Shown: positions 32,714 through 41,409, counted from the stretch's first letter. The stretch is 64,000 bases of DNA from Enterobacteriaceae bacterium B14 (GCA_000307305.1 DF158889.1:16985-80984), one strand, 5' to 3'. Program-made: numbers and translations. The notes: generated by a model not told the origin, from the sequence alone.

Positions 32714-32717
32714 AAAA

Positions 32718-32750
32718 TCCCCTCTCCTAGAGTAGAAAAAGGGGAGGGGA
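32718..32750. terminator. Bidirectional terminator between fibre and assembly genes
   Basis: TCCCCTCTCC / GGGGAGGGGA with a 13-base loop and A/T tracts outside. Confidence 0.65.
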
Positions 32751-32752
32751 GA

Positions 32753-33238
32753 TTAATTATTTGGCCATGTAGGATACACATATCCGTTATTGGCAGCTTC
32801 AATGAGAATCCAGAGAGGGATGTCAGGTAATGGAATTAAAGGCCAACCTTCTTTTTCTGTCCATAATCTAAACTCTTGTCTAATATTTTTAAGTTCTATC
32901 GTCTCTTCGTCTGTTAGCAACTCATTATTTATAGAGTAATCAGAAACCATTAATTTATCTGTTGATATCAAAAAATTATCTCGATGGCTACGGGCTGCAC
33001 GGGAAATTTCATTCTTACTAGGGGCCGTTTCAACCACATCAATCCAACATGGATAACCAGATGAATCACTTCCGAGAACCTTCCCATTAGGTGGTACATT
33101 GCATGCAAATGTTTTGAATATATCTTCCGACACTTCGATTCCATCAGATGGCCACGTGCCACTGTCAATGTATAACTGTCTTATTGATAGCGGATAGAAC
33201 GTATTCCCTGATGGGCTAAATGCATATTCTAATTTCAT
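32753..33238 (-). CDS. Tail fibre assembly chaperone (Tfa-like)
   Basis: A 161-residue protein. The N-terminus FSPSGNTFYPLSIRQLYIDSG and the central APSKNEISRAARSHRDNFLIS are the Tfa/gpU signature of P2, Mu and P1 fibre chaperones; the C-terminus binds the fibre tip. It is encoded opposite to the fibre gene, whereas in most phages both are co-directional. No invertase gene or inverted repeats are visible, so an invertible cassette is not shown. The 260 bp beyond its start (to 33500) hold only a candidate promoter. Confidence 0.85.
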   Translation of the reverse strand: MKLEYAFSPSGNTFYPLSIRQLYIDSGTWPSDGIEVSEDIFKTFACNVPPNGKVLGSDSSGYPCWIDVVETAPSKNEISRAARSHRDNFLISTDKLMVSDYSINNELLTDEETIELKNIRQEFRLWTEKEGWPLIPLPDIPLWILIEAANNGYVYPTWPNN

Positions 33239-33448
33239 TTACTAATCCCTGACATTAAATTGTATTTCTAAGTTAGCAAAAGTGAACAGCAAATTAAAAA
33301 CCTGATCTTGATTTAGGGTGCGTAACAGCAAGATTAAGGTAGTGTTGGAAGGATCTCTCCAGCACTCACCAAATCAGAAAAAAAACAAGCAAGACGATTG
33401 CTTTCTAACTGTTATCTACAAACATTCTCCAGTTTGCCTCATAAACCA

Positions 33449-33468
33449 AACAACACTTTTGCTACTAT
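33449..33468 (+). promoter_or_regulatory. Candidate late promoter before the holin gene
   Basis: AACAACACTTTTGCTACTAT, aligned with the segment before the capsid gene. Confidence 0.4.
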
Positions 33469-33500
33469 CCCGCTAATCAATAATAAAACAGGGGGTATAC

Positions 33501-33809
33501 GTGCTGTCAGAAATCCCTCAGATAGTAACAGCTATTGCGCTATCTCTATTTAGCGGAATCGGTGTTTATCTGCATGAACGGCGAAATGGGCGAATCACAG
33601 GGGGGGCCACCGACTTCCTAACTGAGGTTTCTATAGCAATTACAGCAGGATTAATCGCACTGTATATAGGTCGATACGAGCGATGGGATGATGCGATCAT
33701 ATACCTCTCAATACTGGTTGCTAGCAATAACGGAGCGGAGATTATGGGCGCATTGAAGCAAAGAATATTAATGCTAGTCAGTACGATAGGGAATACTAAG
33801 GGGAAATAA
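33501..33809 (+). CDS. lydA: LydA-type holin
   Basis: A 102-residue protein from GTG 33501 (CAGGGGG upstream). Three hydrophobic segments (about 8-24, 40-60, 67-90) and the pattern PQIVTAIALSLFSGIGVYLHE, DFLTEVSIAITAGLIALYIG are those of the LydA/phage holin 3 group of P1. It would open the inner membrane to release the lambda R-like endolysin encoded at 40892. Confidence 0.8.
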   Translation: MLSEIPQIVTAIALSLFSGIGVYLHERRNGRITGGATDFLTEVSIAITAGLIALYIGRYERWDDAIIYLSILVASNNGAEIMGALKQRILMLVSTIGNTKGK

Positions 33810-33811
33810 AG

Positions 33812-34252
33812 ATGATTTCTGAAATATTATTAACAATCGGAGCCATCGCTGCAGTTGATAGATTCGCGTTAAGAAGAAAAAAAATCAAACTTGAGGGCAT
33901 TGGTTCGCATCAGGCAAGAAAAAAAGATTATCTCTTCCCAATCATTTTTAGTACTTACTCTACTCGGATTAGAGGGGCTCAGGTCGAATATCAATTAAAA
34001 GATGCCAATAATCCAACAACGGTCATAACTGGGAAAACTAGGACATTAGAATTCTCACACAAGGGGCTAAATAGCGAATTTTTATCTATTCCTAAATGCC
34101 TGATATCCAGCGAAGGCGACTGGGTTTTGCATGTGAAAATTACACATGGTGATTCACTATGGAATCCGTTCTATCGCGTATTCCCTATCGTATCTAAATC
34201 TCAGAAGCGTTATCACTTGGAAACGCCAAAAGAAGAGGCGTGTAAATGTTAA
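33812..34252 (+). CDS. Putative LydB-like antiholin
   Basis: A 146-residue protein immediately after the holin, the same place and size as P1 LydB, which delays lysis. The N-terminus holds one hydrophobic segment followed by Arg/Lys; the rest is a soluble beta domain. I infer the role from position; similarity to LydB is not evident to me by eye. Its last codons overlap the next start. Confidence 0.5.
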   Translation: MISEILLTIGAIAAVDRFALRRKKIKLEGIGSHQARKKDYLFPIIFSTYSTRIRGAQVEYQLKDANNPTTVITGKTRTLEFSHKGLNSEFLSIPKCLISSEGDWVLHVKITHGDSLWNPFYRVFPIVSKSQKRYHLETPKEEACKC

Positions 34253-34878
34253 ATCCTCTACAGTCGAAAAATGGGCAAAACTATGTTGTTCTCGACTTTG
34301 ACCAGGTGAACGAAAAAGGCGTTAAAAAACTCACTGATGCTCTAATAAAAGAGAAGCGCCCTGTAGCCTCTATAGAGTCAACAAATAGATCATATCGAAA
34401 AGACGGCGTTGCCACAAAAAAAATAACGTTTCGTTTTGAGGATATGCAGGAGATGGAACTCCAAATCAATGATACTGGTGATATATCCAGCGTTAAACTT
34501 AATAAGAAGCAAATACCAGGACCGACAGCAAAAAACATTAATGAACTGGCATCCTATATCGCTAAAGCTGTAAAAAAAGCCGCCCCAGCATTTACAAAAA
34601 GTTTAGCTCAAAAACTTCGACGAGCGGTTGCCTCCAATACAGCCCAAAAGCGTCCAGCGACACGATCTAACGTACAACGATTGCAAGAATCAAAATCCTA
34701 TGTCGCATCATTAAAAACGGATTTAGACGAATTGCGGTCGCATGTAACTAAACAAGAAACGGTTCGCGCATCATTAGTTTCTGATATAGAAAAATGCCGT
34801 AGCCGACTAGCAGTAGAGCAAGCATTAACAAAAAGCCTACAAACAAAAATAACTAACTTAGAGGCTGAAAATGTTTAA
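34246..34878 (+). CDS. DarA-related antirestriction protein (short)
   Basis: A 210-residue protein. The first 90 residues (VVLDFDQVNEKGVKKLTDAL, KKITFRFEDMQEMELQINDTG, then KLNKKQIPG) resemble the N-terminal domain of P1 DarA-related proteins; the C-terminal half is a coiled coil. DarA-group proteins are packaged with the DNA and protect it from type I restriction. It overlaps its neighbours on both sides, indicating coupled translation in an operon running to about 39283. Confidence 0.55.
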   Translation: MLNPLQSKNGQNYVVLDFDQVNEKGVKKLTDALIKEKRPVASIESTNRSYRKDGVATKKITFRFEDMQEMELQINDTGDISSVKLNKKQIPGPTAKNINELASYIAKAVKKAAPAFTKSLAQKLRRAVASNTAQKRPATRSNVQRLQESKSYVASLKTDLDELRSHVTKQETVRASLVSDIEKCRSRLAVEQALTKSLQTKITNLEAENV

Positions 34879-36376
34879 CAGCATTTCCTTAAGGGATTCC
34901 GTTTCAATTAACCAGAACATAGACCTACTGGCAAAGCCTCTCAGTGATCAGGAATGGGGCAACTTACAGGCTGATGAAAATAACGATTTCATCTTAGAGC
35001 CAGTTTCACTAGAAGAGTTAGAGTCTACCTATTTTTATGACACTCTTCTTCATCCGCTCAATAACGTGATGATGGAAGCGATAACCACCAGCAGAATGCG
35101 GATTAGTAAAACAATGCGAGCATTCATCCGAGCGCTAAATAATGGGCTCGGTGGCACAGGCATTGAGGCTGGCGTTATTGAGTCAACAGATCAAAACGCT
35201 CAGGTTATTGGTGGTGCCGAAATAGGCAGGGTACGAAAATCGAATGGACTCGCATTGTTGCCAGCAAGAATCCCTCTAACCGATGGTCAAAGCGTTTCTA
35301 TCATCTTTCATAGCCCTAGCGGTGACACCTCAAAAATAACCGCATCAGACACGCTAGTGGCGTTCCGCTTTCTTCTAAACAAGAGGGATGTCACTCACAT
35401 TGTAGCCCCTATGAAGGGCAGAGACATGTCTCTGCGTCAGGTTTGCCTGTCACTATCAAATGTCATTGAACGTAATAGTAAAAAGTTTCAACGCTCTCAA
35501 GATAAACAAAAAAAGTTACTATCTGACATTGATAAAAATCAGTCCGATGCTGAGTTATTAGAAAAACAACAATTAGAGTGGGTAGAAAAAGGCGATGAAT
35601 TAGCCTCATTTATAGAATCAGATGAGAGCAACTTGAAGGCTATTCAAAAACAGCTATCTCGCCAAGAAGCCGTAAATGAAAAGCTTCAAAGTCGGCTGGA
35701 TGAGTTACAGAAGGTAAGAAAAGACTCTGTTACTACTATGCCAAGCAAGATCCCCAGTAAAAACGCTCATCCATCATTGCCGGATATTACTGATACCATC
35801 AGAACCATCAGGAGTAATACTCAAATTGCAGGTAGTAGTAAGCTCTCAAATGGAGCGACAATTTCTATGCATACAGGAAGTAAAGCCGGTTCTTTAGTTG
35901 GGTTCGTTGAAGTTAAGGATGTTGATGGAAAAGTGTACCAACTCGAAAGTGAATCCATTCTGGGAAGTGATATGGAGGTCGCTCTCCGAAAACTGTTTAA
36001 GGCTTATAAAAATGGCAAGGCTAATAAATATATCCCTACACAAGAAATGTTAATTCCTAATAACAGATTGGACGAAGAAAAAGAGCCGCCAGTATCACCT
36101 ACTCAAAATTCCAATAATAGCGAAGATAAAAAAAACATGGCTGATGCGAACAATGAAGTTGATAGCCTCGCAACAAAAGCTCTTGAGTTTATTAAATCAG
36201 TATTAGATCTCAACACTGATGACATCAATGTTATTCGAGAAAAAAACAGTGGAATCCGTAATGCAATAGGCGCCTTAACTAACGCAGGGCAATACGAAGA
36301 AAATGAGGGACTGGTTAACCAAGCGGCAAAACATTTAGGTGATCTACTCGACCACCTTTTTAAGAAGGGGGCGTAA
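34871..36376 (+). CDS. DarA/DdrA-related antirestriction protein
   Basis: A 501-residue protein. The conserved part is LPARIPLTDGQSVSIIFHSP followed by LVAFRFLLNKRDVTHIVAP and GRDMSLRQVCLSLSNVIERN, which I recognise from P1-type defence-against-restriction proteins. Next is a coiled coil (about 200-280), a second TGSKAGSLVGFVEVKDVDGK domain and an acidic C-terminal domain. Likely injected with the DNA; this is inference from the family. Confidence 0.6.
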   Translation: MFNSISLRDSVSINQNIDLLAKPLSDQEWGNLQADENNDFILEPVSLEELESTYFYDTLLHPLNNVMMEAITTSRMRISKTMRAFIRALNNGLGGTGIEAGVIESTDQNAQVIGGAEIGRVRKSNGLALLPARIPLTDGQSVSIIFHSPSGDTSKITASDTLVAFRFLLNKRDVTHIVAPMKGRDMSLRQVCLSLSNVIERNSKKFQRSQDKQKKLLSDIDKNQSDAELLEKQQLEWVEKGDELASFIESDESNLKAIQKQLSRQEAVNEKLQSRLDELQKVRKDSVTTMPSKIPSKNAHPSLPDITDTIRTIRSNTQIAGSSKLSNGATISMHTGSKAGSLVGFVEVKDVDGKVYQLESESILGSDMEVALRKLFKAYKNGKANKYIPTQEMLIPNNRLDEEKEPPVSPTQNSNNSEDKKNMADANNEVDSLATKALEFIKSVLDLNTDDINVIREKNSGIRNAIGALTNAGQYEENEGLVNQAAKHLGDLLDHLFKKGA

Positions 36377-36762
36377 TGGAACTCTCTGTATTAGAACGCT
36401 TGGATCTACAAGAAAAAGCAGCTGACTTATTAGGGCAAAGAAAGACGGCCTCTGGTTTAGATTTATTGGACGTGATCGACCAGCTGGCCAATGTAATGGA
36501 GAAGTTAGGTTACGGAATACAGAAGTCAGAAGCGCCAAAAGTTATAGAGCCAGAAATCCAAATAAACACAGAAAATGACATTCCAGAAATTGTCGTTAGG
36601 TTTAAGTCAGGGGAGTTTGTTGGCAGTAGAACAGATGACTTTATTTCTATATTAAAAACGTTAGATCCATTTACTCCTGCGTTCATCTCAATGGATGAGG
36701 TCATTTTGGGCGCCACTAGTTGGATGACGGCAAACGAGAAACTTATTCGGGTTGCAGCATAA
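36376..36762 (+). CDS. Small hypothetical protein in dar/ddr operon
   Basis: A 128-residue acidic protein overlapping the preceding stop by one base. A helical N-terminal third is followed by an alpha/beta core (EIVVRFKSGEFVG, ILKTLDPFTPAFISMDE). No recognised family. The position suggests a DNA-injected or antirestriction accessory. Confidence 0.55.
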   Translation: MELSVLERLDLQEKAADLLGQRKTASGLDLLDVIDQLANVMEKLGYGIQKSEAPKVIEPEIQINTENDIPEIVVRFKSGEFVGSRTDDFISILKTLDPFTPAFISMDEVILGATSWMTANEKLIRVAA

Positions 36763-36805
36763 AGGCAGTCTTTAGCTAAAGGCGTAGCTGTTAGGACCAG
36801 TAAAA

Positions 36806-38116
36806 TTGGAAAACATAGATAATTTAATCAGTAACAAAATGGTTTTAACACCAAACGGTGACGAAATCGAAGTGGTTTTTAAAATATTAGAATCCAGCGA
36901 ATTGATTATCTCCAATCATCTGGATGGGCGAATAAATGAAGATTACCCACAAGAGTTACAGCCGAGAGATAGAACGAAACTTAAAAGCAAATTGCAGGTT
37001 AGTAATATTGCAAAATCCTTACGACCAGAAGAACTTTCTGGCAGCATACTGTCTAGTAATGGTTCGCCTATTATAGGTGAGGACAATGTTGTTGAGTCTG
37101 GCAATGGGCGGGTTATGGGGATCTGCACTGCATACTCGTCAGGTACAGCCGATGTATACAAAGACTACCTAGAACAAAACGCCATTTTGTTTAACACAAA
37201 ACCAGCTTTCGTTAGTGCTATGAACCATCCGATCTTGGTAAGGCTTAGAATCACTAATGTAGATCGAGTTAAGTTTACTGTCGACTCTAACTCATCAAAA
37301 ATCAGCAGGAAATCGCGCTTAGCACTCCACCACGCTTCTAAACAGTCTCAGAAAGGTAATCTTTCAGGTGTACCTATAAATGAGCTTGTGAGGCAGCACA
37401 GCCCGCTTATTGAAACACCCAATGACTATATGTTTGAGTACGTCAGTACAGGAAGACAATTGGAACTGATTGGTCGAATGGTTAGCAAATGCTCTTCACC
37501 AGGCGAAATTGCTGATGTGATTGCCTATTACTCTGGAACATTAAAAATTAAAGCTCCAGTCGAAGGGGCGATGGTTGGTAGAGAGATTAAGGAACTAATA
37601 GGTTCATCTCCTGATGATGAAAAAGCTCTACGTCAATATCGGATAAATGTTAAAGGTATTCTTGGAAAGTCCTATTCAGAGTTTTTAGACAGAACTCGAT
37701 ATAGTTATAACGAGATTATCCAAGGAATAAATCAGGTTGTTGGTTTATCAGACTCTACATTATCTAGCGAAGTGGCTGTTAAGCAGATTCTATTAGATGG
37801 TCAGGCGTTCTACCTACCAAAATTATTAAATGAATTTGATAACTCATCAGATCAAACGAGTAGACGTAAGTTGGCAGCTAAGATTTGCCATGTCCTAGAC
37901 AAACTACTAACTAAACGAAATGGGCGAATATCTCTTACACATACTGTAAAGATGGCCCTTACTGACATTACCAATGGGCGCCTTAATGGATCTGAATCAA
38001 TAGCTTCTTTGTATAAAGCTAAATTAGTCTCATTGGAGCAATCCAAGTTAAGTGATAACGAATCTAAGCAACGCTATGAGTCATATGTAGAACAAGGAAA
38101 AAAACACTTAGTATAG
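36806..38116 (+). CDS. DdrB-like ParB-superfamily protein, frame 1
   Basis: 436 residues from TTG 36806 (AGGA upstream). The N-terminal domain, YPQELQPRDRTKLKSKLQV, then GSPIIGEDNVVESGNGRVMG, is the DdrB/ParB-like nuclease domain of P1-type antirestriction proteins. The ORF stops at 38116, but A_AAA_AAA (38098-38104) lies in phase just before; a -1 step leads into the next ORF (TLSIDLSSVKNDLNAF and on), giving one protein of about 730 residues with a zinc-peptidase domain. Confidence 0.7.
   Translation: MENIDNLISNKMVLTPNGDEIEVVFKILESSELIISNHLDGRINEDYPQELQPRDRTKLKSKLQVSNIAKSLRPEELSGSILSSNGSPIIGEDNVVESGNGRVMGICTAYSSGTADVYKDYLEQNAILFNTKPAFVSAMNHPILVRLRITNVDRVKFTVDSNSSKISRKSRLALHHASKQSQKGNLSGVPINELVRQHSPLIETPNDYMFEYVSTGRQLELIGRMVSKCSSPGEIADVIAYYSGTLKIKAPVEGAMVGREIKELIGSSPDDEKALRQYRINVKGILGKSYSEFLDRTRYSYNEIIQGINQVVGLSDSTLSSEVAVKQILLDGQAFYLPKLLNEFDNSSDQTSRRKLAAKICHVLDKLLTKRNGRISLTHTVKMALTDITNGRLNGSESIASLYKAKLVSLEQSKLSDNESKQRYESYVEQGKKHLV
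38098..38104 (+). other. In-phase A_AAA_AAA -1 slip site (or missing A)
   Basis: Codons GGA AAA AAA CAC. A -1 slip reads on as ACA CTT AGT and joins the two halves of the ddrB-like gene. Confidence 0.55.
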
Positions 38117-39003
38117 ATCTCAGTAGCGTTAAAAATGATCTCAACGCTTTTTTTGATAATGAACAGAATCAGGATTGGCTGAATAGGGTCAATGAGAGCA
38201 AATCTTTAAACGCTGGTGGTGTAGAAAGATTGGTAGATGCGATTAAAAATGGTCGTCTTGGATATGGCGCAGCATTGCAACGAAATGGCGTTAATTGGGA
38301 GTTATTGAGGCTTCCTCGTTCCTTATTTGAGGAAGGAAAGAATAGACTTAATGAGGTTTTTTCTTCCATAAAAAACAGTTTGTCCCAAACATATGAAACA
38401 TTATTGTCTACAACACCAATTGACGACGATAGTGCAACGATATGGGCTTCCAGTTTGCAAATAGACAGGGCATTGCTAGTCCAATACGACGCCCTTCATG
38501 GTGATGGCGGATTGATTTCTGATTTAAAGGCGGCTTATAAGCTATCTGGTGGAAGATTGTCGTCGCTTTCTACGTTAAGTTTAACAAAAACTCGCTCTTC
38601 AGCCTCATTGGAGGGAATGATTAAATTAAACCCTGCAAATGGTCGAAAGGTTTTATTTCATGAAGTAGGTCATCATTTTGAGTTTTCTAATCCTGATTTT
38701 TTGAAAATGGCAGTGTCTTATTTGAAAGACCGATCTGGTGGAGAGAGAAGGGTCGCGAAACTCAGAGATATAACCCTCACTGGCTATTCAAGTAATGAGA
38801 CTGCGATTATAGATAATCTTTCTCATCCATACATTGGGAAACTGTATGGCTCATTAGACTCGTTAACTTCAACTGAAGTCTTTTCTACAGCATTTGAATA
38901 TCTATTCGATCATCAAAATGGGGCGGTGTCTATCATTCATGGAGATGGGCTAATAGAGTTCGCTATAGGTGCTATTCAAGGGATTTACCATGCCCCAAAT
39001 TAA
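38104..39003 (+). CDS. C-terminal half of DdrB-like protein with zincin motif
   Basis: Open from the slip site to 39003 (an internal TTG at 38230 is the first start-like codon, without a good ribosome site). It contains HEVGHHFEF, an HExxH zinc metallopeptidase motif, about 180 residues from the junction, with TEVFSTAFEYLFD downstream that could supply the third ligand (Glu). Metallopeptidase domains occur at the C-termini of large phage ejected proteins. The last 14 nt overlap the next gene. Confidence 0.6.
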   Translation, partial: TLSIDLSSVKNDLNAFFDNEQNQDWLNRVNESKSLNAGGVERLVDAIKNGRLGYGAALQRNGVNWELLRLPRSLFEEGKNRLNEVFSSIKNSLSQTYETLLSTTPIDDDSATIWASSLQIDRALLVQYDALHGDGGLISDLKAAYKLSGGRLSSLSTLSLTKTRSSASLEGMIKLNPANGRKVLFHEVGHHFEFSNPDFLKMAVSYLKDRSGGERRVAKLRDITLTGYSSNETAIIDNLSHPYIGKLYGSLDSLTSTEVFSTAFEYLFDHQNGAVSIIHGDGLIEFAIGAIQGIYHAPN

Positions 39004-39283
39004 GTTTTCAAGAGGCAATGATCAAGGCTTCGTCTATTTTGATGTTGAGGATGAACTTTCCTACTCTTCATTCTTGGTTGAAGGGACCATCACTAAAAGT
39101 GAATTAATCTCGTATTTTAATAGCGTATCAACATATGCAATTTCTGGCGATGGACTTGCTAACGATTACCATCATTGTGCACCAATTCATTTGATGAAAG
39201 CTTTTGAGATGTGCGGGTTTGATATTGAATGCCCTGAATTGTGGAAAGAAGAGGGTGAATCTATTGAAGATGGCGTTTACTGA
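38990..39283 (+). CDS. Small hypothetical protein after DdrB-like gene
   Basis: 97 residues from ATG 38990, which overlaps the upstream stop. An acidic, mostly beta N-terminus precedes a short helical end. It could be an inhibitor or partner of the zinc-peptidase domain encoded just before it. Unrecognised. Confidence 0.5.
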   Translation: MPQIKFSRGNDQGFVYFDVEDELSYSSFLVEGTITKSELISYFNSVSTYAISGDGLANDYHHCAPIHLMKAFEMCGFDIECPELWKEEGESIEDGVY

Positions 39284-39309
39284 GGCATTAAATAGGGCTA
39301 GATATATTT

Positions 39310-39581
39310 TTATTCACATACTCACAGGATAGATCCAATAAACGATCCTAATTAGATCACATAGAACCAAACAGATCCCTGATCGTCGCAAGCCTTGCTG
39401 TGATTGACTTTACGATGGGTTGCGGTGTGCGCTGTAGGGAAAGGGGTGGGCGCTGGCGGGAAAAAGGTGGGCGCTGGTAGGATTTAAGTGTGCGCTGTAG
39501 GGCAAAAAGGTGGGCGCTGGTGGGATTTGTGCTATTATTTTCCACAGATGAAACGATCCTTTAATATGAGTGTGTAACTTA
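39310..39581 (+). other. oriR: P1-type plasmid origin (oriR)
   Basis: Ordered as in P1 oriR. A perfect DnaA box TTATTCACA (39310-39318) is followed by five GATC-containing heptamers in 56 bp (39331-39386: AGATCCA, CGATCCT, AGATCAC, AGATCCC, TGATCGT) and five RepA iterons spaced about 21-22 bp (39424, 39445, 39466, 39487, 39509; consensus GGTG(T/G)GCGCTG(T/G)(A/C/T)GGG). A second DnaA-like box TTTTCCACA is at 39538-39546, just before repA. The GATC cluster fits Dam control of initiation. Confidence 0.85.
39424..39525 (+). repeat. Five RepA iterons in the origin
   Basis: Direct repeats of a 16-17-base unit alternating between GTGTGCGCTGTAGGG and GGTGGGCGCTGG(C/T)(G/A)GG types. Confidence 0.9.
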
Positions 39582-40460
39582 ATGAATGAAAAGACATATT
39601 TACCCGATGTCATGTATGCAAACAATACAACTAAAGAGAAGTTACTCACAGCCAATCAAAACAATACCGTTCAGCCAGTCGCATTAATGCGCCTTGGCGT
39701 TTTTGTTCCCAAACCGACAAAGAGCCAGATAAAAAATCCTACGGTTGATGCATCAGAACTGTTTTCTAACCTAGCTATAGCAAGAGCTGAGGGTTACGAC
39801 AACATAGAGATCACTGGCCCTCGATTAGATATGGATACAGATTTTAAAGTTTGGGTTGGGGTCATTCAATCATTTAGCAAATATGGACTAAAAACAAACA
39901 CTATTGATTTAAAATTTAGTGAGTTTGCAAAGTATTGTGGATTTCCATCAAAGCGCTTAGATAAAGGGCTACGCAAAACGATTAGTGCGTCACTTGTCAG
40001 ACTCAGGGCCAAGACGGTTTCCTTTATGAAAGGGAAAGATGATGCAATGAAAGGGTACGCGACCGGATTACTTAAAACAGCACGGTTTGATGCTGAAATA
40101 GACAGGGTTGTACTCGAAGCAGATGAAAATCTTTGGGAACTATTTCAGTTTGATCACCGTGTTTTGTTACAACAACATGCAATCAAAGCGCTACCGAAAA
40201 AAGAAGCCGCGCAAGCCATATACACATTTATTGAAAGTCTTCCTGCTAAACCCGCCCCTGTATCATTTGCCAGATTACGCGAACGGTTATCTTTAATGTC
40301 TGAAGTAAAAGAACAAAACAGGACAATTAAGAAAGCATTGGAGCAACTCCAGAACATTGGCTATTTGGACTGCAAGGTAGAAAAGAAAGGGCGGGAGAAC
40401 TACATCATCATTTACAAGAGAAACCCAAATCTTAAGCCATCAGATCTTGGAATAGATTAA
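39582..40460 (+). CDS. repA: P1-type plasmid replication initiator RepA
   Basis: 292 residues from ATG 39582. An in-frame GTG at 39570 is less likely because P1 RepA starts with the equivalent Met-Asn. The sequence follows P1 RepA closely: NNTVQPVALMRLGVFVPKP, ITGPRLDMDTDFKVWVGVI, FAKYCGFPSKRLDKGLRKTI, ALPKKEAAQAIYTFIESLP. It binds the iterons as a monomer to start replication and, through the downstream array, limits copy number. Autorepression through the origin iterons that overlap its promoter is expected. Confidence 0.97.
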   Translation: MNEKTYLPDVMYANNTTKEKLLTANQNNTVQPVALMRLGVFVPKPTKSQIKNPTVDASELFSNLAIARAEGYDNIEITGPRLDMDTDFKVWVGVIQSFSKYGLKTNTIDLKFSEFAKYCGFPSKRLDKGLRKTISASLVRLRAKTVSFMKGKDDAMKGYATGLLKTARFDAEIDRVVLEADENLWELFQFDHRVLLQQHAIKALPKKEAAQAIYTFIESLPAKPAPVSFARLRERLSLMSEVKEQNRTIKKALEQLQNIGYLDCKVEKKGRENYIIIYKRNPNLKPSDLGID

Positions 40461-40463
40461 AAA

Positions 40464-40737
40464 AGGTGTGTGCTGTAGGGAATGGTGTGCGCCGCAGGGG
40501 AGTTCTGCTTTTCCGGTGTGCATTGAAGGGGATCAGGTGTGTGCTGTAGGGATTAAATTCCCATCAGCACACACCTGATTCATTTTCTTTGGATTCAATT
40601 CCCCTCCACCACCCACCATTTTTATAGTTGTAGTTTTATTATCTCGGCAGAATTCGACTTTCCCTACAGCACACACCTTCATTTCCCTCTTTTCCCGTTA
40701 GCGCACACCTAATTATATTTCCCTGCAACACACACCA
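40464..40737. repeat. incA: incA-like array of nine iterons
   Basis: Nine copies of the AGGTGTGTGCTGTAGGGA-type unit after repA. Four are on the plus strand (40464, 40483, 40514, 40535) and five inverted (ending at about 40576, 40617, 40678, 40710, 40737), one of them degenerate (40597-40617). P1 incA also has nine; it sequesters RepA and handcuffs origins. Confidence 0.85.
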
Positions 40738-40765
40738 TTTAAAAAATTAGCACTCATAAATACAC

Positions 40766-40780
40766 GTTTAGTATTGTATG
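40766..40780 (+). promoter_or_regulatory. Dispersed motif GTTTAGTATTGTATG, copy 1
   Basis: Related copies: 40855-40869, 53021-53035 and 61071-61086 (CGTTAGTATTGGGATG). All lie in intergenic DNA before a plus-strand gene. Confidence 0.45.
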
Positions 40781-40796
40781 AGCAGAGATAAAAAAA

Positions 40797-40819
40797 GCGG
40801 CTCAATTCGAGCCGCTTTA
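40797..40819 (+). terminator. Terminator before the endolysin gene
   Basis: GCGGCTC-AATTC-GAGCCGC followed by TTTA, preceded by an A-run, so it may act both ways. Confidence 0.75.
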
Positions 40820-40854
40820 GATTGCGTGGTAGCAAAGAGATGTTATCCCCTCAC

Positions 40855-40869
40855 ATTTAGTATTGTCTC
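40855..40869 (+). promoter_or_regulatory. Dispersed motif ATTTAGTATTGTCTC, copy 2
   Basis: Lies 23 bp before the endolysin ATG. Confidence 0.45.
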
Positions 40870-40891
40870 ATAACTGAATGATAGGATACGT

Positions 40892-41401
40892 ATGAATATT
40901 AATAACCGTAAAGCGTTTAAAGATATGCTCTCAGTATCAGAGGGAACATCTACTCATCCATTAACTAAGAATGATGGTTATGATGTAATCGTAACCGGCA
41001 TCGATGGGAAGCCAGAGATTTTTACAAACTATAAAGACCATCCGTTTGCTGGTGGGCGAGCGGCGAAGGTCTTCAATAAAAAGGGGGAGCGGTCTAGTGC
41101 ATCTGGTCGATATCAGCAAATATATCGTTATTGGCCACACTATAAGGCGCTATTAAAATTACCCGACTTTGGTCCTGAGTCTCAGGAAAAGTTAGCCTTG
41201 CAACTCATCAAAGAGCGCAGGGCTTTGGAAAACATTGATGCCGGAGAAATCAGCATCGCAATAAATAAATGCTGTAACATCTGGGCATCTCTTCCAGGCG
41301 CTGGCTATAATCAGCACGAATTTAGCTTGAAGAAGCTTTTAAGAGTTTATGTGTCAAAAGGCGGTCAACTCTGCCCTTCTGATGCAGCACTCATCAAATA
41401 A
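40892..41401 (+). CDS. Endolysin, lambda R-type lytic transglycosylase
   Basis: A 169-residue protein aligning along its length with lambda gpR: NNRKAFKDMLSVSEGTS with the catalytic Glu in SEG, NDGYDVIVTGIDGKPEIFT, SASGRYQ, and NIWASLPGAGYNQHEF near the end. It cleaves peptidoglycan glycosidic bonds without water, forming anhydromuramic acid. It has no signal peptide, so it needs the LydA-like holin. P1 uses a T4-like SAR lysozyme, so this is a module exchange relative to P1. Confidence 0.95.
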   Translation: MNINNRKAFKDMLSVSEGTSTHPLTKNDGYDVIVTGIDGKPEIFTNYKDHPFAGGRAAKVFNKKGERSSASGRYQQIYRYWPHYKALLKLPDFGPESQEKLALQLIKERRALENIDAGEISIAINKCCNIWASLPGAGYNQHEFSLKKLLRVYVSKGGQLCPSDAALIK

Positions 41402-41409
41402 CCGCCTAG

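Noticed and set aside
32718..33238. Mu/P1-like invertible fibre cassette
   Set aside because: Only one fibre and one assembly gene are present, with no second variable copies, no inverted crossover repeats and no Gin/Cin-type invertase.
39424..40737. Regularly spaced repeats that could look like a CRISPR array
   Set aside because: The units match P1 RepA iterons, occur in both orientations and flank repA. Spacers are too short (about 3-30 bp) and irregular. No CRISPR array is seen anywhere in the window.
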